DNA from: JBKQVT01 sp052139835
GTDB lineage: Bacteria > Planctomycetota > Planctomycetia > Pirellulales > Thermoguttaceae
DNA: 6,144 bases
NCBI GenBank assembly: GCA_052139835.1
Contig: JBKQVT010000078.1
Location: 1 to 6,144, forward strand
Direction of reading: 5' to 3'
Positions 1 through 5,906 of this stretch are shown here, one piece after another (position 1 is the stretch's first letter; every line of letters starts with the position of its first letter). A program made the translations under genes and the position numbers. Under the pieces are notes generated by a model. The model saw only the letters and a list, made by a program, of their open reading frames with translations. It had not been told where the DNA came from and made no database searches.

Positions 1-3
1 CAT
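1..3 (-). CDS. Start codon of a minus-strand gene leaving the window (partial)
   Basis: Only the ATG is inside the window (CAT at 1-3 on the plus strand), so the product is unknown. The call rests on the sequence just upstream on the minus strand: AAGGAG (complement of CTCCTT at 10-15) lies six bases before the ATG, which is ideal Shine-Dalgarno placement. The gene points the same way as the XylR-like regulator, whose stop codon is 144 bases upstream, so the two could be read together or this gene could have its own promoter. An 11-bp perfect palindrome (AAACC-A-GGTTT, 31-41) lies about 30 bases upstream and could be an operator. The alternative is a chance SD-ATG pair; the optimal spacing makes that less likely. 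Confidence 0.55.
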
Positions 4-147
4 CACCGTCTCCTTACGTTAATCTCGACAAAACCAGGTTTGCGAAAAACCGTAGGAGAACAGAAATCGCCCTCACCACCAAGATCAGTTTTCTGTATAA
101 TCGAGTCTGTTTTTAGCGGCCCACACGGCGTGTGCGGCGCACTTTGG
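4..147. other. Intergenic region with weak hairpin downstream of the regulator
   Basis: This stretch has no convincing gene on either strand and is visibly more AT-rich than the flanking coding DNA. Just beyond the regulator's stop codon, bases 119-138 can fold into a stem of CACAC/GTGTG extended by GCC/GGC with one bulged C. In the minus-strand direction of transcription it is followed by CGCTAAAAAC rather than a T-run, so it is a poor intrinsic terminator. Nearer the left edge, AAACC-A-GGTTT (31-41) followed by another AAACC (47-51) gives two mutually exclusive small pairings ahead of the edge gene. No clear minus-strand -35/-10 pair was found. Confidence 0.4.
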
Positions 148-1404
148 TTAGGGCGCACGATGCTGGCGACGGTAGCGGCCCAGGGTCACGCCCACCTCGC
201 GGTGAAAGACCTTGCTGGCGTAGCTCAGGCTGGCAAACCCCGCCGCCTCGGCCACCTTCCAGGCCGGCAGGTCGGTCTCGACGAGGAGTTGCCTGGTGCG
301 GGCGAGGCGGACCCGCTGGATCTCGCCGCGGATGGACCGGCCCAGGCTGCGCTGGAAGCGGATCTCCAAGGCCCGCCGCGACACGGCCGAGTGCCGCACC
401 ACGTCGGCCACGCCGATGGGCCGCCGGGCACTGTCGCGGATAAACCGCAGCCCCGCGGCCACCTCGCGATCCTCCACCGCGATGACCTCGGTGGAGCGGC
501 GGGCCACCACCCACAGCGGATCGACCAGGATCGTCTGCCGCGGCAGGGTCTCCCCGGCCATCATCCGATCCAGCAACTCCGCCGCCCGATAGCCGGCGTT
601 CTCGCTATCCAGTGCCACGCTGGAAAGCGACGGGCTGGACAACTCGCACAGCAGCCGGTCTTCGTCCACGCCGACGACCGACACCTCGTCGGGCACCAGC
701 ACGCCGCCCATCGCGCAGGCCTCGATGATGCGCCGGCCGAGCGAGTCGTTGGACGCCATGACCCCCACGGGTTTGGCCAACGATTGCAGCCAGGCGGTCA
801 GGCGCGGCTGTTCGCCCGCGCCGCGGGTCGCCGGTTTGCGGCCGCCCGGCTGGTAGCGGGAAGGGGAGAAACCGGCTTCTTCGAGCCGTTTGCAAAAGCC
901 TTCTTCCCGGCGGCGGGACCAGATCCGCCCCGGATGTCCGTAGAAGGCGAAATGCCGGAAACCGCGCTCCAGGAAGTGCTCCGCCGCCAACCGTCCCGCC
1001 CGCACCGAGTCGGGGACAATCTCCGAGAGTCGCGCCAGCGGGCTCTCCGCCGCCAACTGGGCCTCGGTGAGGTCCATGGCGATCGCCGGCAAGCGGGCCG
1101 CCAACACCGCCTTGGCGACGGCCGGGGTCTGGATGCGGCCGATGAAGCCGGTGGCGCCGAGGCGGCGGAGATCAGGCAGCGCCTGAGCGCGGCTGCCCCC
1201 GGCCACCCGCCCCACCGGCAGCAGCCCCCCGCCAAATCCCTCGATCTCCGGCAGCGGCAGCCCCGGATGATCCCCCGAAAGGTAGCAGACCCAGGGGCCG
1301 TGAAACTGGGTATAGCGGGCGATCCCCAACAGCAAGCCCCGATCGTATCCCGCGTAGGGAAACATCAGCAACGCAACTTTCGGCATCGCAGACATAGCAG
1401 GCAT
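148..1404 (-). CDS. XylR-like AraC-family transcriptional regulator with periplasmic-binding-protein-like sensor domain
   Basis: This 418-residue protein is a ligand-responsive DNA-binding regulator of the XylR type. The N-terminal ~290 residues resemble the LacI/GalR sugar-binding fold: the start PKVALLMFPYAGYDRGLL, then the segment ASNDSLGRRIIEACAMGG followed by VPDEVSVVGVDED, and LLCELSSPSLSSVALD. The last ~105 residues are a two-helix-turn-helix AraC domain, with HTH1 around IGVADVVRHSAVSRRALE and HTH2 around WKVAEAAGFASLSYASKVFH. The family normally activates a neighbouring or divergent sugar-use operon when it binds its ligand; the divergent URO-D/aminotransferase pair is the obvious target here. 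There are three in-frame starts: 1404, 1395 and 1386. The last gives the family-typical MPKVALL beginning, but none has a clear Shine-Dalgarno sequence, so the exact start is open. The ligand is unknown; xylose should not be assumed. Confidence 0.92.
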   Translation of the reverse strand: MPAMSAMPKVALLMFPYAGYDRGLLLGIARYTQFHGPWVCYLSGDHPGLPLPEIEGFGGGLLPVGRVAGGSRAQALPDLRRLGATGFIGRIQTPAVAKAVLAARLPAIAMDLTEAQLAAESPLARLSEIVPDSVRAGRLAAEHFLERGFRHFAFYGHPGRIWSRRREEGFCKRLEEAGFSPSRYQPGGRKPATRGAGEQPRLTAWLQSLAKPVGVMASNDSLGRRIIEACAMGGVLVPDEVSVVGVDEDRLLCELSSPSLSSVALDSENAGYRAAELLDRMMAGETLPRQTILVDPLWVVARRSTEVIAVEDREVAAGLRFIRDSARRPIGVADVVRHSAVSRRALEIRFQRSLGRSIRGEIQRVRLARTRQLLVETDLPAWKVAEAAGFASLSYASKVFHREVGVTLGRYRRQHRAP

Positions 1405-1415
1405 ACGAGAATCCA

Positions 1416-1487
1416 GGAGTCAGAAGTTAGAATCTGGTAACGGCAGGCCGTGAATCTTCCAACTCCCAACTCCCAACTTCTAACTCC
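1416..1487. repeat. Imperfect inverted repeat built of 7-bp units
   Basis: Four tandem heptads fill 1459-1486 (CCAACTC, CCAACTC, CCAACTT, CTAACTC). Related units in the opposite orientation lie at 1417-1430 (GAGTCAG, AAGTTAG). Bases 1416-1430 match the reverse complement of 1473-1487 at 13 of 15 positions, so the transcript of the regulator's leader could fold into a long stem with a ~42-base loop. Inside the loop, ACGGC/GCCGT (1440-1451) forms a minor secondary hairpin. The repeat lies between the regulator's start and its likely promoter. I infer a mobile or slippage-derived intergenic repeat; a role in translational control of the regulator is possible but unproven. Confidence 0.65.
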
Positions 1488-1488
1488 T

Positions 1489-1523
1489 TGCGCAATTATA
1501 CAACCTTTCTGCGCATTGTTGCA
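1489..1523. promoter_or_regulatory. Candidate AraC/XylR-type operator: two half-sites 21 bp apart
   Basis: TGCGCA occurs at 1489-1494 and again at 1510-1515, exactly 21 bp apart, or two helical turns. Identity extends beyond the core: the two copies agree at 10 of the first 14 positions (TGCGCA.T..T.CA). AraC-family proteins classically bind two direct-repeat half-sites on one face of the helix with this period. The site sits in the divergent region between the XylR-like gene and the URO-D gene and overlaps the regulator's putative -10 box, which would allow autorepression plus activation of the divergent genes. Binding is inferred from position and spacing. Confidence 0.5.
1495..1500 (-). 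promoter_or_regulatory. Putative -10 element for the XylR-like gene
   Basis: ATTATA on the plus strand reads as a perfect TATAAT on the minus strand, pointing at the regulator. Transcription would begin near 1488, leaving a leader of about 85 bases that contains the heptad inverted repeat. No good TTGACA lies 16-18 bp upstream (the 17-bp position reads TGCAAC), so the promoter would be weak or depend on a regulator. Confidence 0.45.
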
Positions 1524-1573
1524 TATCCGGGCACATGGTGGCAAGCCATAATGGAACAAGGGGGGGCAGTCCC

Positions 1574-1592
1574 ATTTTCGTCGAACGAAAAT
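1574..1592. promoter_or_regulatory. 19-bp palindrome in the URO-D gene leader
   Basis: ATTTTCGT and its exact reverse complement ACGAAAAT are separated by CGA, giving an 8-bp perfect inverted repeat 30 bases before the chosen URO-D start. As DNA it looks like an operator for a dimeric repressor; as RNA it would form a small AT-rich hairpin in the 5' leader. It is not followed by a T-run, so it is not an intrinsic terminator. It also argues that this stretch is leader rather than coding, against the longer ATG start at 1535. Confidence 0.45.
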
Positions 1593-1621
1593 TGCGACGG
1601 TCCCCTCGCTGGAATATGCCC

Positions 1622-2713
1622 ATGAGCCGCTTCGCCGCCACCCTGCCGCCGCTGGAGTTGTCGCTGAAGCCCGACGCCGCCGAGGCCCACGAGCGCCTGC
1701 GGGCGTATTGGCAAGGCCAGCTTGTGGATCGGGCCTGTGTAAATATCCGCGCGCCGAAGGCGGGGACCCAGGGCGGCAAACGATCGCTGATCGTGGCCGA
1801 AGACTTCGATTTCCCCGCCGCCATCGACCGCTTCGAGCAATGGGCCGAGGGGATGTTCTACGGTGGCGAGGCCCTGCCCGTGCTGATGCCCAACTACGGC
1901 CCGGACCAGTGGGCGGGCTTCCTCGGCGCCGCGCTCAGCCTGGTGCCGGAGATGGACACCTCGTGGGTCGAGCCCCTGCTGCGAGACCGCGAGGAAATCC
2001 CGCCGCTGGCGATCGATCCGGCCAACCGCTGGTGGCGGGCGATCGTGGACTTGACGCGGCTGGCCGGCCGGCGGTGTCCGGGAAAGTTTCTCGTCAGCAC
2101 CATCGACACGCACTCCAATCTCGACTGTCTTTCGGCGCTGCGCGGCCCGGAGCGGCTCTGCATGGACCTGCTGGAGCGTCCGGAGGCCATCTTGCGGGCG
2201 CTAGGCGAGATCGATGCCCTCTACGAGCCGATCTATACGGCGATCTACGACGCCGGGCGGATGAAAGAGTTCGGCAGCACGTCGTGGTTGGAGATGTGGA
2301 GCGAGGGCCGCACGCAGGCCGTGCAATGCGACTTCTGCTGCATGATCTCCCGCGACCATTTCCGCCGCTTCGCTTTGCCGTCGCTGGAGCGCGAGATGGC
2401 GTGCCTGGACCACGCGGTCTACCATATGGACGGACCGGGGCAAATCCGCCACCTCGACGACTTGCTGGCCATGCCGCGCCTGCACACCATCCAGTGGGTT
2501 CCCGGCGCGGGCGAGGCGGCGGCCCCCGCCTGGGTCGAGATGCTGCAAAAGATCCAGAAGGCCGGCAAGGGCGTGCAGGTGCTGGTGACGGCCGAGGAGC
2601 TCAAGGCCCTCTACGGGCACCTTGCGCCCGAGAAGACGTTTTACTGGGTAATGGACTGCCCCGGCGAGTCGGAAGCCCGCGCCCTCTTGCAATGGATGAA
2701 GGCCCACACCTGA
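1622..2713 (+). CDS. Uroporphyrinogen decarboxylase (URO-D)/MtaA superfamily protein
   Basis: This 363-residue protein has the length and TIM-barrel-type pattern of the URO-D superfamily, which includes heme-pathway decarboxylases and the MtaA/CmuA methyltransferases acting on corrinoid or thiol carriers. Recognisable pieces are GPERLCMDLLERPEAILRAL, the cysteine cluster QCDFCCMIS (C236, C239, C240), and YHMDGPG (H268, D270) followed by HLDDLLAMPRLHTIQWVPGAG. The operon context and lack of heme genes argue against true HemE; a methyl-transfer or decarboxylation step on an unknown substrate is more plausible. I chose ATG 1622 because the protein then begins at MSRFAATLPP, with GGA eight bases upstream. 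ATG 1616 is possible, and ATG 1535 would add a low-complexity, non-family segment across the palindrome. It is translationally coupled to the next gene by TGATG. Confidence 0.85.
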   Translation: MSRFAATLPPLELSLKPDAAEAHERLRAYWQGQLVDRACVNIRAPKAGTQGGKRSLIVAEDFDFPAAIDRFEQWAEGMFYGGEALPVLMPNYGPDQWAGFLGAALSLVPEMDTSWVEPLLRDREEIPPLAIDPANRWWRAIVDLTRLAGRRCPGKFLVSTIDTHSNLDCLSALRGPERLCMDLLERPEAILRALGEIDALYEPIYTAIYDAGRMKEFGSTSWLEMWSEGRTQAVQCDFCCMISRDHFRRFALPSLEREMACLDHAVYHMDGPGQIRHLDDLLAMPRLHTIQWVPGAGEAAAPAWVEMLQKIQKAGKGVQVLVTAEELKALYGHLAPEKTFYWVMDCPGESEARALLQWMKAHT

Positions 2714-4251
2714 TGAACTTCACCCCCGTGGCCTGTTCGCTGGCCGAGCTGGTCGGTCCGGAATACATCGAAGCGGTGTGCCGGGCGCGGGCCTGGCTCA
2801 CGGGAGAGGACCCGGCGGCCGTGCGGCGCGCGGCCCAGGAGGCGATCGAGTTCTGGCCGGAGTCGCTGCAGCGGCGGCTGCACCAACTGCTGCCGCAGAC
2901 CGGCCAGCAGGTCGTGGCGCCATGGCCGGCCAGCCGGCCGGGGGCCGGCACGCGGGCCTTCCGCGAGGCCGCCAAGCCGGGGCTGGCGCCGCTTTCCGGC
3001 CTGGGCTACTTCCGCGTCGGCGAGGACGGCCGCCTGCACGTCATCTCCAAGAGCGAGCATTATCACGCCGCGGTGGGACACGCCTTTCCCGGCTACGCCC
3101 TGCTGGAGCGGGCCCGCGTGCTGGGCATCCCCCAGGCAACGCACAACAACACCCGCGGCGCCATCACCCGCCGGCTCGAAGAGGAGTTGATCCGCTCGGC
3201 CAACGGCCTTTCCGCGGCCGACGACCTCGACGCCGTCCTCCGCTCGGACGAGCCGACAGTGCTCAATCGGGTGCTGAATCTGGAGACCGGCAGCCTGGCC
3301 GCCGAGGCGGCGCTGAAACTCGCCCTGGCGCGATTCTATCGGCACGAACCCGCCGGGCCCGCGCCCCGCTACCGCGGCCGCGTGCCCGTCGTGCTGGTCC
3401 TCGGCGACGACGAGGGGACGACCGGCGGCAACTACCACGGCACGACGATCCTGACGCAGGTGCTCCGCGGCCTTTGGCCCGAACTGGCTGCCGGCGCGGA
3501 CGAAGCCGGTCTGCTGCGGGTGTGCGCCGTGCGGCCCAACTCGATCGCCGATCTCGACGAGGCCTTCCGCCGCTTCGAGGCGCCGCCGCTGAAGATCGCC
3601 GCCTTCTTCCACGAAATCGTCATGATGAACTACGGCGCCCGGCGGCTCGGCGAGGAATTCCTGCAGCACGCCTACCGCCTCGCGGCCGCCCACGACGTGC
3701 CCACCGTGGCCGACGAGATCCAATCGTGCATGTGGTACGAGGGGCTGTTCCTCTTTCGGCAATACGGCCTGAAGCCGGCGATGCTCGCGCTGGGCAAGGG
3801 ATTTCCCGGCGGCCAGTACCCGGCCTCGCGGCTCCTGCTGGCCGCCCCCTACGACGTCATGCCGCAGTTCGGCGCCCTGGTGACCAACGGCCAGGAGGAG
3901 CTGGCCTCTCTGGCCTACCTGGTCACGATGCGGTGGGCCGCGGCCAACGGACCGGCCATCACCGCGGCCGGCCGCCGGCTGGAGGAAGAGTTCCGCCGAC
4001 TCCCCCGCGAGTTTCCCCTGCGGCTGGCCGGGGTGGAGGGCCGCGGCCACTTGCTCGGGCTGCGGTTCCATGACCTCGCCGGCGGCCAGGCATTCGCCAA
4101 GGCGATGAACGGCATGGGCTGCGATATCAGCGTGCAAAGCTACAAAAAGGATTGCCCGCCCGTCGCCCTGACCAAGCTGCCGATCATCGCCGACGATCCG
4201 CTGATCGATTTTTTCGTCGAGCGGATGCGGCGGGCCCTGCGCGAGGGTTGA
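2713..4251 (+). CDS. Class III PLP-dependent aminotransferase with N-terminal extension
   Basis: This 512-residue protein carries the fold-type I, class III aminotransferase signature. The PLP-ring-binding Asp is in DEIQ (D334-Q337). The Schiff-base Lys is K362 in LALGKGFPGG, 28 residues later as is usual for the class. The aromatic-His-Gly stacking motif is YHG (Y241, H242, G243). The phosphate-binding segment reads ETGSLAAEAALK (from E191), a departure from the common SGTEANEAALK. The first ~70 residues form an extra, probably helical region that makes it longer than the usual 420-460. Its ATG overlaps the URO-D stop by one base, so the two proteins are co-expressed and likely act in one pathway. 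The amino-group donor and acceptor are not evident; an omega-transaminase or a glutamate-1-semialdehyde-type mutase are both possible. Unusually for such enzymes, GALVTNGQEELASLAYL replaces the typical TFGGNPLACAAAL-like segment. Confidence 0.9.
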   Translation: MNFTPVACSLAELVGPEYIEAVCRARAWLTGEDPAAVRRAAQEAIEFWPESLQRRLHQLLPQTGQQVVAPWPASRPGAGTRAFREAAKPGLAPLSGLGYFRVGEDGRLHVISKSEHYHAAVGHAFPGYALLERARVLGIPQATHNNTRGAITRRLEEELIRSANGLSAADDLDAVLRSDEPTVLNRVLNLETGSLAAEAALKLALARFYRHEPAGPAPRYRGRVPVVLVLGDDEGTTGGNYHGTTILTQVLRGLWPELAAGADEAGLLRVCAVRPNSIADLDEAFRRFEAPPLKIAAFFHEIVMMNYGARRLGEEFLQHAYRLAAAHDVPTVADEIQSCMWYEGLFLFRQYGLKPAMLALGKGFPGGQYPASRLLLAAPYDVMPQFGALVTNGQEELASLAYLVTMRWAAANGPAITAAGRRLEEEFRRLPREFPLRLAGVEGRGHLLGLRFHDLAGGQAFAKAMNGMGCDISVQSYKKDCPPVALTKLPIIADDPLIDFFVERMRRALREG

Positions 4252-4408
4252 ACTGCCGGCGGCAATAACTCATGAAACCGGGACACCCAGAACCGCCAAA
4301 CAAAGACTTCCCGAGCCCTTAAAGCGTCCCTGGGAGGGCGCACTAGGTTGCGAACTATTTGAAATTAGGAAGCGTATTATCCCCTTTCTCCTTGGCGCTC
4401 GATGGCAA
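4252..4408. other. AT-richer intergenic spacer after the aminotransferase
   Basis: No gene is supported here. A small TGCC-GGC-GGCA stem (4254-4264) follows the aminotransferase stop, and GCCCT (4316-4320) can pair with AGGGC (4334-4338). Neither is followed by a T-run, so no confident terminator can be named. The composition change begins here and continues into the EEP gene, suggesting a junction between two DNA segments of different origin. Confidence 0.4.
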
Positions 4409-4437
4409 TTGACAGGGGGCAGCGCAAGAGCGATAAT
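4409..4437 (+). promoter_or_regulatory. Near-consensus sigma-70 promoter for the EEP gene
   Basis: A perfect -35 TTGACA (4409-4414) is followed by a 17-bp spacer and GATAAT (4432-4437), a 5-of-6 match to TATAAT. Transcription would start near 4444. This decides the start of the next gene: TTG 4409 is part of the -35 box and ATG 4442 is at or before the transcription start, leaving ATG 4475 with a leader of about 30 bases. It is the best promoter in the window and implies constitutive expression unless repressed. Confidence 0.75.
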
Positions 4438-4474
4438 TGCGATGGTTCGCTTGACCACGAGCGAAAATGCGACT

Positions 4475-5428
4475 ATGCGGTTTTCCGTAGCTTTTCTCAA
4501 TTGCGGCATACCACCAGGAAACGGTAAACCCGAGTACTGGGACGCTATCGCCTCGACCCTCCAGCAGGCCGTTGGAGGCGATCCACACCTCGTGGGTCTC
4601 TGCGAGCTGTACGATTACGAAAACGTGCCCGAAATTGTTGCCGTCTTGAGCAGCAAGACGGGCAAAAAATACTGCCAGATGTTCAGTCAGGCGCATCCGT
4701 CCGGGCCGCGCTTGGGGATTCTAGCTGACGCTGGTCTGGGGCGGCTGGAGCATGTTGGCGACGATGAGGCCTTTCGCCATGGAGCCGATTGGAGGCGCTG
4801 GTTGGCAGGGCGAATCGAACTTCTCCATCCAGGTAAATCGGCCCCGTCGTCGCGCAAACTCGTCATCATTGTAAACCACTGGGACTCAATGAAGCGGGGC
4901 AGGCAGGACACGATGGCGAACCGCGAGATCCTCGCATGGGAGGTCGGCAACTGGATGTGCAGTAAAGACGCCCGCGGACCGCAGGTTGCCATCGACGACA
5001 TGGGGCGACCCGTTCCGGTTTATCGGCAACCGAGCCTGGCCATGGGCGACTTCAACTGCGAGCCCGGCTCCCCTGAGTTAAGGTCGTCGCGAAAATTCAC
5101 GCTCCAGGCGATGCGAAATGAGCCGAACCTATGGTCGTTTCCCGAGTCCAAGTTGGAACAGGACACCCGTGCGCTGCTGTACGATCTTTCGTGGCGGAGG
5201 CTCACAGCGTCGCCCGCGGCGGCAGTTCCCGGCACGTATGGCAGGTATAAGTGGAGCGACCTTCATTCGCCTGTCATGCTTGATCGCATACTGGTCAGCA
5301 AGGCTCTTTGGAACGGGCCGGAAATGCGCATCGCGCTCGGCGGCGACGGTCACGCGATGCGCATAATTCCCGCGGCACGGGGATGCAGTGATCATTGCGC
5401 CATTGCCATCACAGTTGAAACCAAATGA
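4475..5428 (+). CDS. Endonuclease/exonuclease/phosphatase (EEP) family protein
   Basis: This 317-residue protein has the EEP catalytic landmarks in order: N9 in VAFLNC, E44 in LCELYD, H135 in VNHWDS, D192 and N194 in GDFNCEP, D270 in MLDRILVS, and D306-H307 in SDHCAI. Together these are the Mg2+-dependent phosphodiesterase/phosphatase site seen in exonuclease III, DNase I and sphingomyelinase-like enzymes. No signal peptide is visible and the first beta strand starts at residue 3, so it is probably cytoplasmic. The substrate (DNA, RNA, nucleotide, inositol phosphate or lipid) cannot be chosen from sequence. ATG 4475 is preferred because the promoter excludes earlier starts. The upstream Shine-Dalgarno (GAGCGA) is weak. 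Codon use is less GC-biased than in the aminotransferase, and the gene lies in a lower-GC segment, which suggests transfer. A 140-residue partner follows 12 bases downstream. Confidence 0.85.
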   Translation: MRFSVAFLNCGIPPGNGKPEYWDAIASTLQQAVGGDPHLVGLCELYDYENVPEIVAVLSSKTGKKYCQMFSQAHPSGPRLGILADAGLGRLEHVGDDEAFRHGADWRRWLAGRIELLHPGKSAPSSRKLVIIVNHWDSMKRGRQDTMANREILAWEVGNWMCSKDARGPQVAIDDMGRPVPVYRQPSLAMGDFNCEPGSPELRSSRKFTLQAMRNEPNLWSFPESKLEQDTRALLYDLSWRRLTASPAAAVPGTYGRYKWSDLHSPVMLDRILVSKALWNGPEMRIALGGDGHAMRIIPAARGCSDHCAIAITVETK

Positions 5429-5440
5429 CGGAGGTCGAAT

Positions 5441-5863
5441 ATGTCCAATCCTTACATCGAAATGTTGCCTAAGCCACCTGCTAAGGACGAACGGGAGGCA
5501 GTCCAGGCCCTCCGCGACTTTGCTGCGGCGCTCCAGCAGTACCCGGGGCAAGATAGGGACGTGGAGGTCCCGGTTACCGTGCATCCGGAAGACGGTCCCG
5601 ACCAGGTCGCGCGGGTCCACGTCTCCGTCTATGTTCCGAAGACGGACTACGCAAATCTCGTGCTAGTTGCACGCTGCCAAGGACAGAGTGGATTTCCTGT
5701 CACCGTCGACCCCTATTTCGCCGGCGGTACCTTCCCGAACGGCATGCCGTCGTGCCGGGACCGGAAGGCACTTGATGAGGCCCTGGAAAAATTCATGCAG
5801 TCGGGCGAAGTGTTGGCTCTCTTGGAGTACATGCAGCGACATGCGCAACCCAGAAACGCGTAA
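5441..5863 (+). CDS. Unrecognised 140-residue protein in a bicistron with the EEP gene
   Basis: I do not recognise this protein. The start is well supported by GGAGGT (5430-5435) five bases before the ATG, beginning two bases after the EEP stop codon, so the two genes are almost certainly co-transcribed. The protein looks soluble, with no signal peptide or membrane segment. It seems to have an N-terminal helix (residues ~16-36, EREAVQALRDFAAALQQY), several beta strands (~41-90, including VEVPVTVHP, ARVHVSVYVP, NLVLVARCQG) and a C-terminal helix pair (~108-134, ALDEALEKFMQSGEVLALLEYM). The loop PYFAGGTFPNGMPSCRD is distinctive. Its composition is mixed and mildly acidic. By position it could be a partner, inhibitor or adaptor of the EEP enzyme; that is inference from gene order alone. 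Confidence 0.75.
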   Translation: MSNPYIEMLPKPPAKDEREAVQALRDFAAALQQYPGQDRDVEVPVTVHPEDGPDQVARVHVSVYVPKTDYANLVLVARCQGQSGFPVTVDPYFAGGTFPNGMPSCRDRKALDEALEKFMQSGEVLALLEYMQRHAQPRNA

Positions 5864-5892
5864 AGGAACGCGTGAAGGGAACGCGCGGCAGG
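5855..5892 (+). repeat. Three short degenerate tandem repeats at the gene end
   Basis: AACGCG recurs at 5855, 5867 and 5880, each followed by a purine-rich tail (TAAAGG, TGAAGGG, CGGCAGGG), giving three 12-13 bp imperfect units. The first contains the stop codon of the 140-residue protein. A purine run (GGGAGAGAGGGAGAAGGGGG) follows. The simplest explanation is slippage; no function is evident. Confidence 0.5.
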
Positions 5893-5906
5893 GAGAGAGG
5901 GAGAAG

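Noticed and set aside
96..101. Plus-strand TATAAT near the left edge
   Set aside because: No acceptable -35 box lies 16-18 bp upstream, and transcription would run antisense through the regulator.
119..138. Hairpin as intrinsic terminator of the regulator gene
   Set aside because: The stem has a bulge and is followed by A-rich rather than T-rich sequence in the direction of transcription.
40..1440. Long plus-strand open frame across the regulator gene
   Set aside because: It is antisense to a clear XylR/AraC protein, is rich in Arg/Gly/Ala/His/Gln, has no recognisable domain and is a by-product of high GC.
1459..1486. Heptad repeats as a CRISPR array
   Set aside because: The repeats are 7 bp, contiguous and without unique spacers.
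1535..1621. Longer start for the URO-D protein at ATG 1535
   Set aside because: The added residues do not look like the family, cover the 19-bp palindrome and have no good ribosome-binding site.
1708..2712. Plus-strand upstream extension of the aminotransferase frame through the URO-D gene
   Set aside because: It is out of frame with the URO-D protein and low-complexity; the aminotransferase starts at 2713 with a stop/start overlap.
2641..4137. 498-codon minus-strand open frame opposite the aminotransferase
   Set aside because: It is a GC-driven shadow frame with no domain, opposite a gene with a full catalytic motif set.
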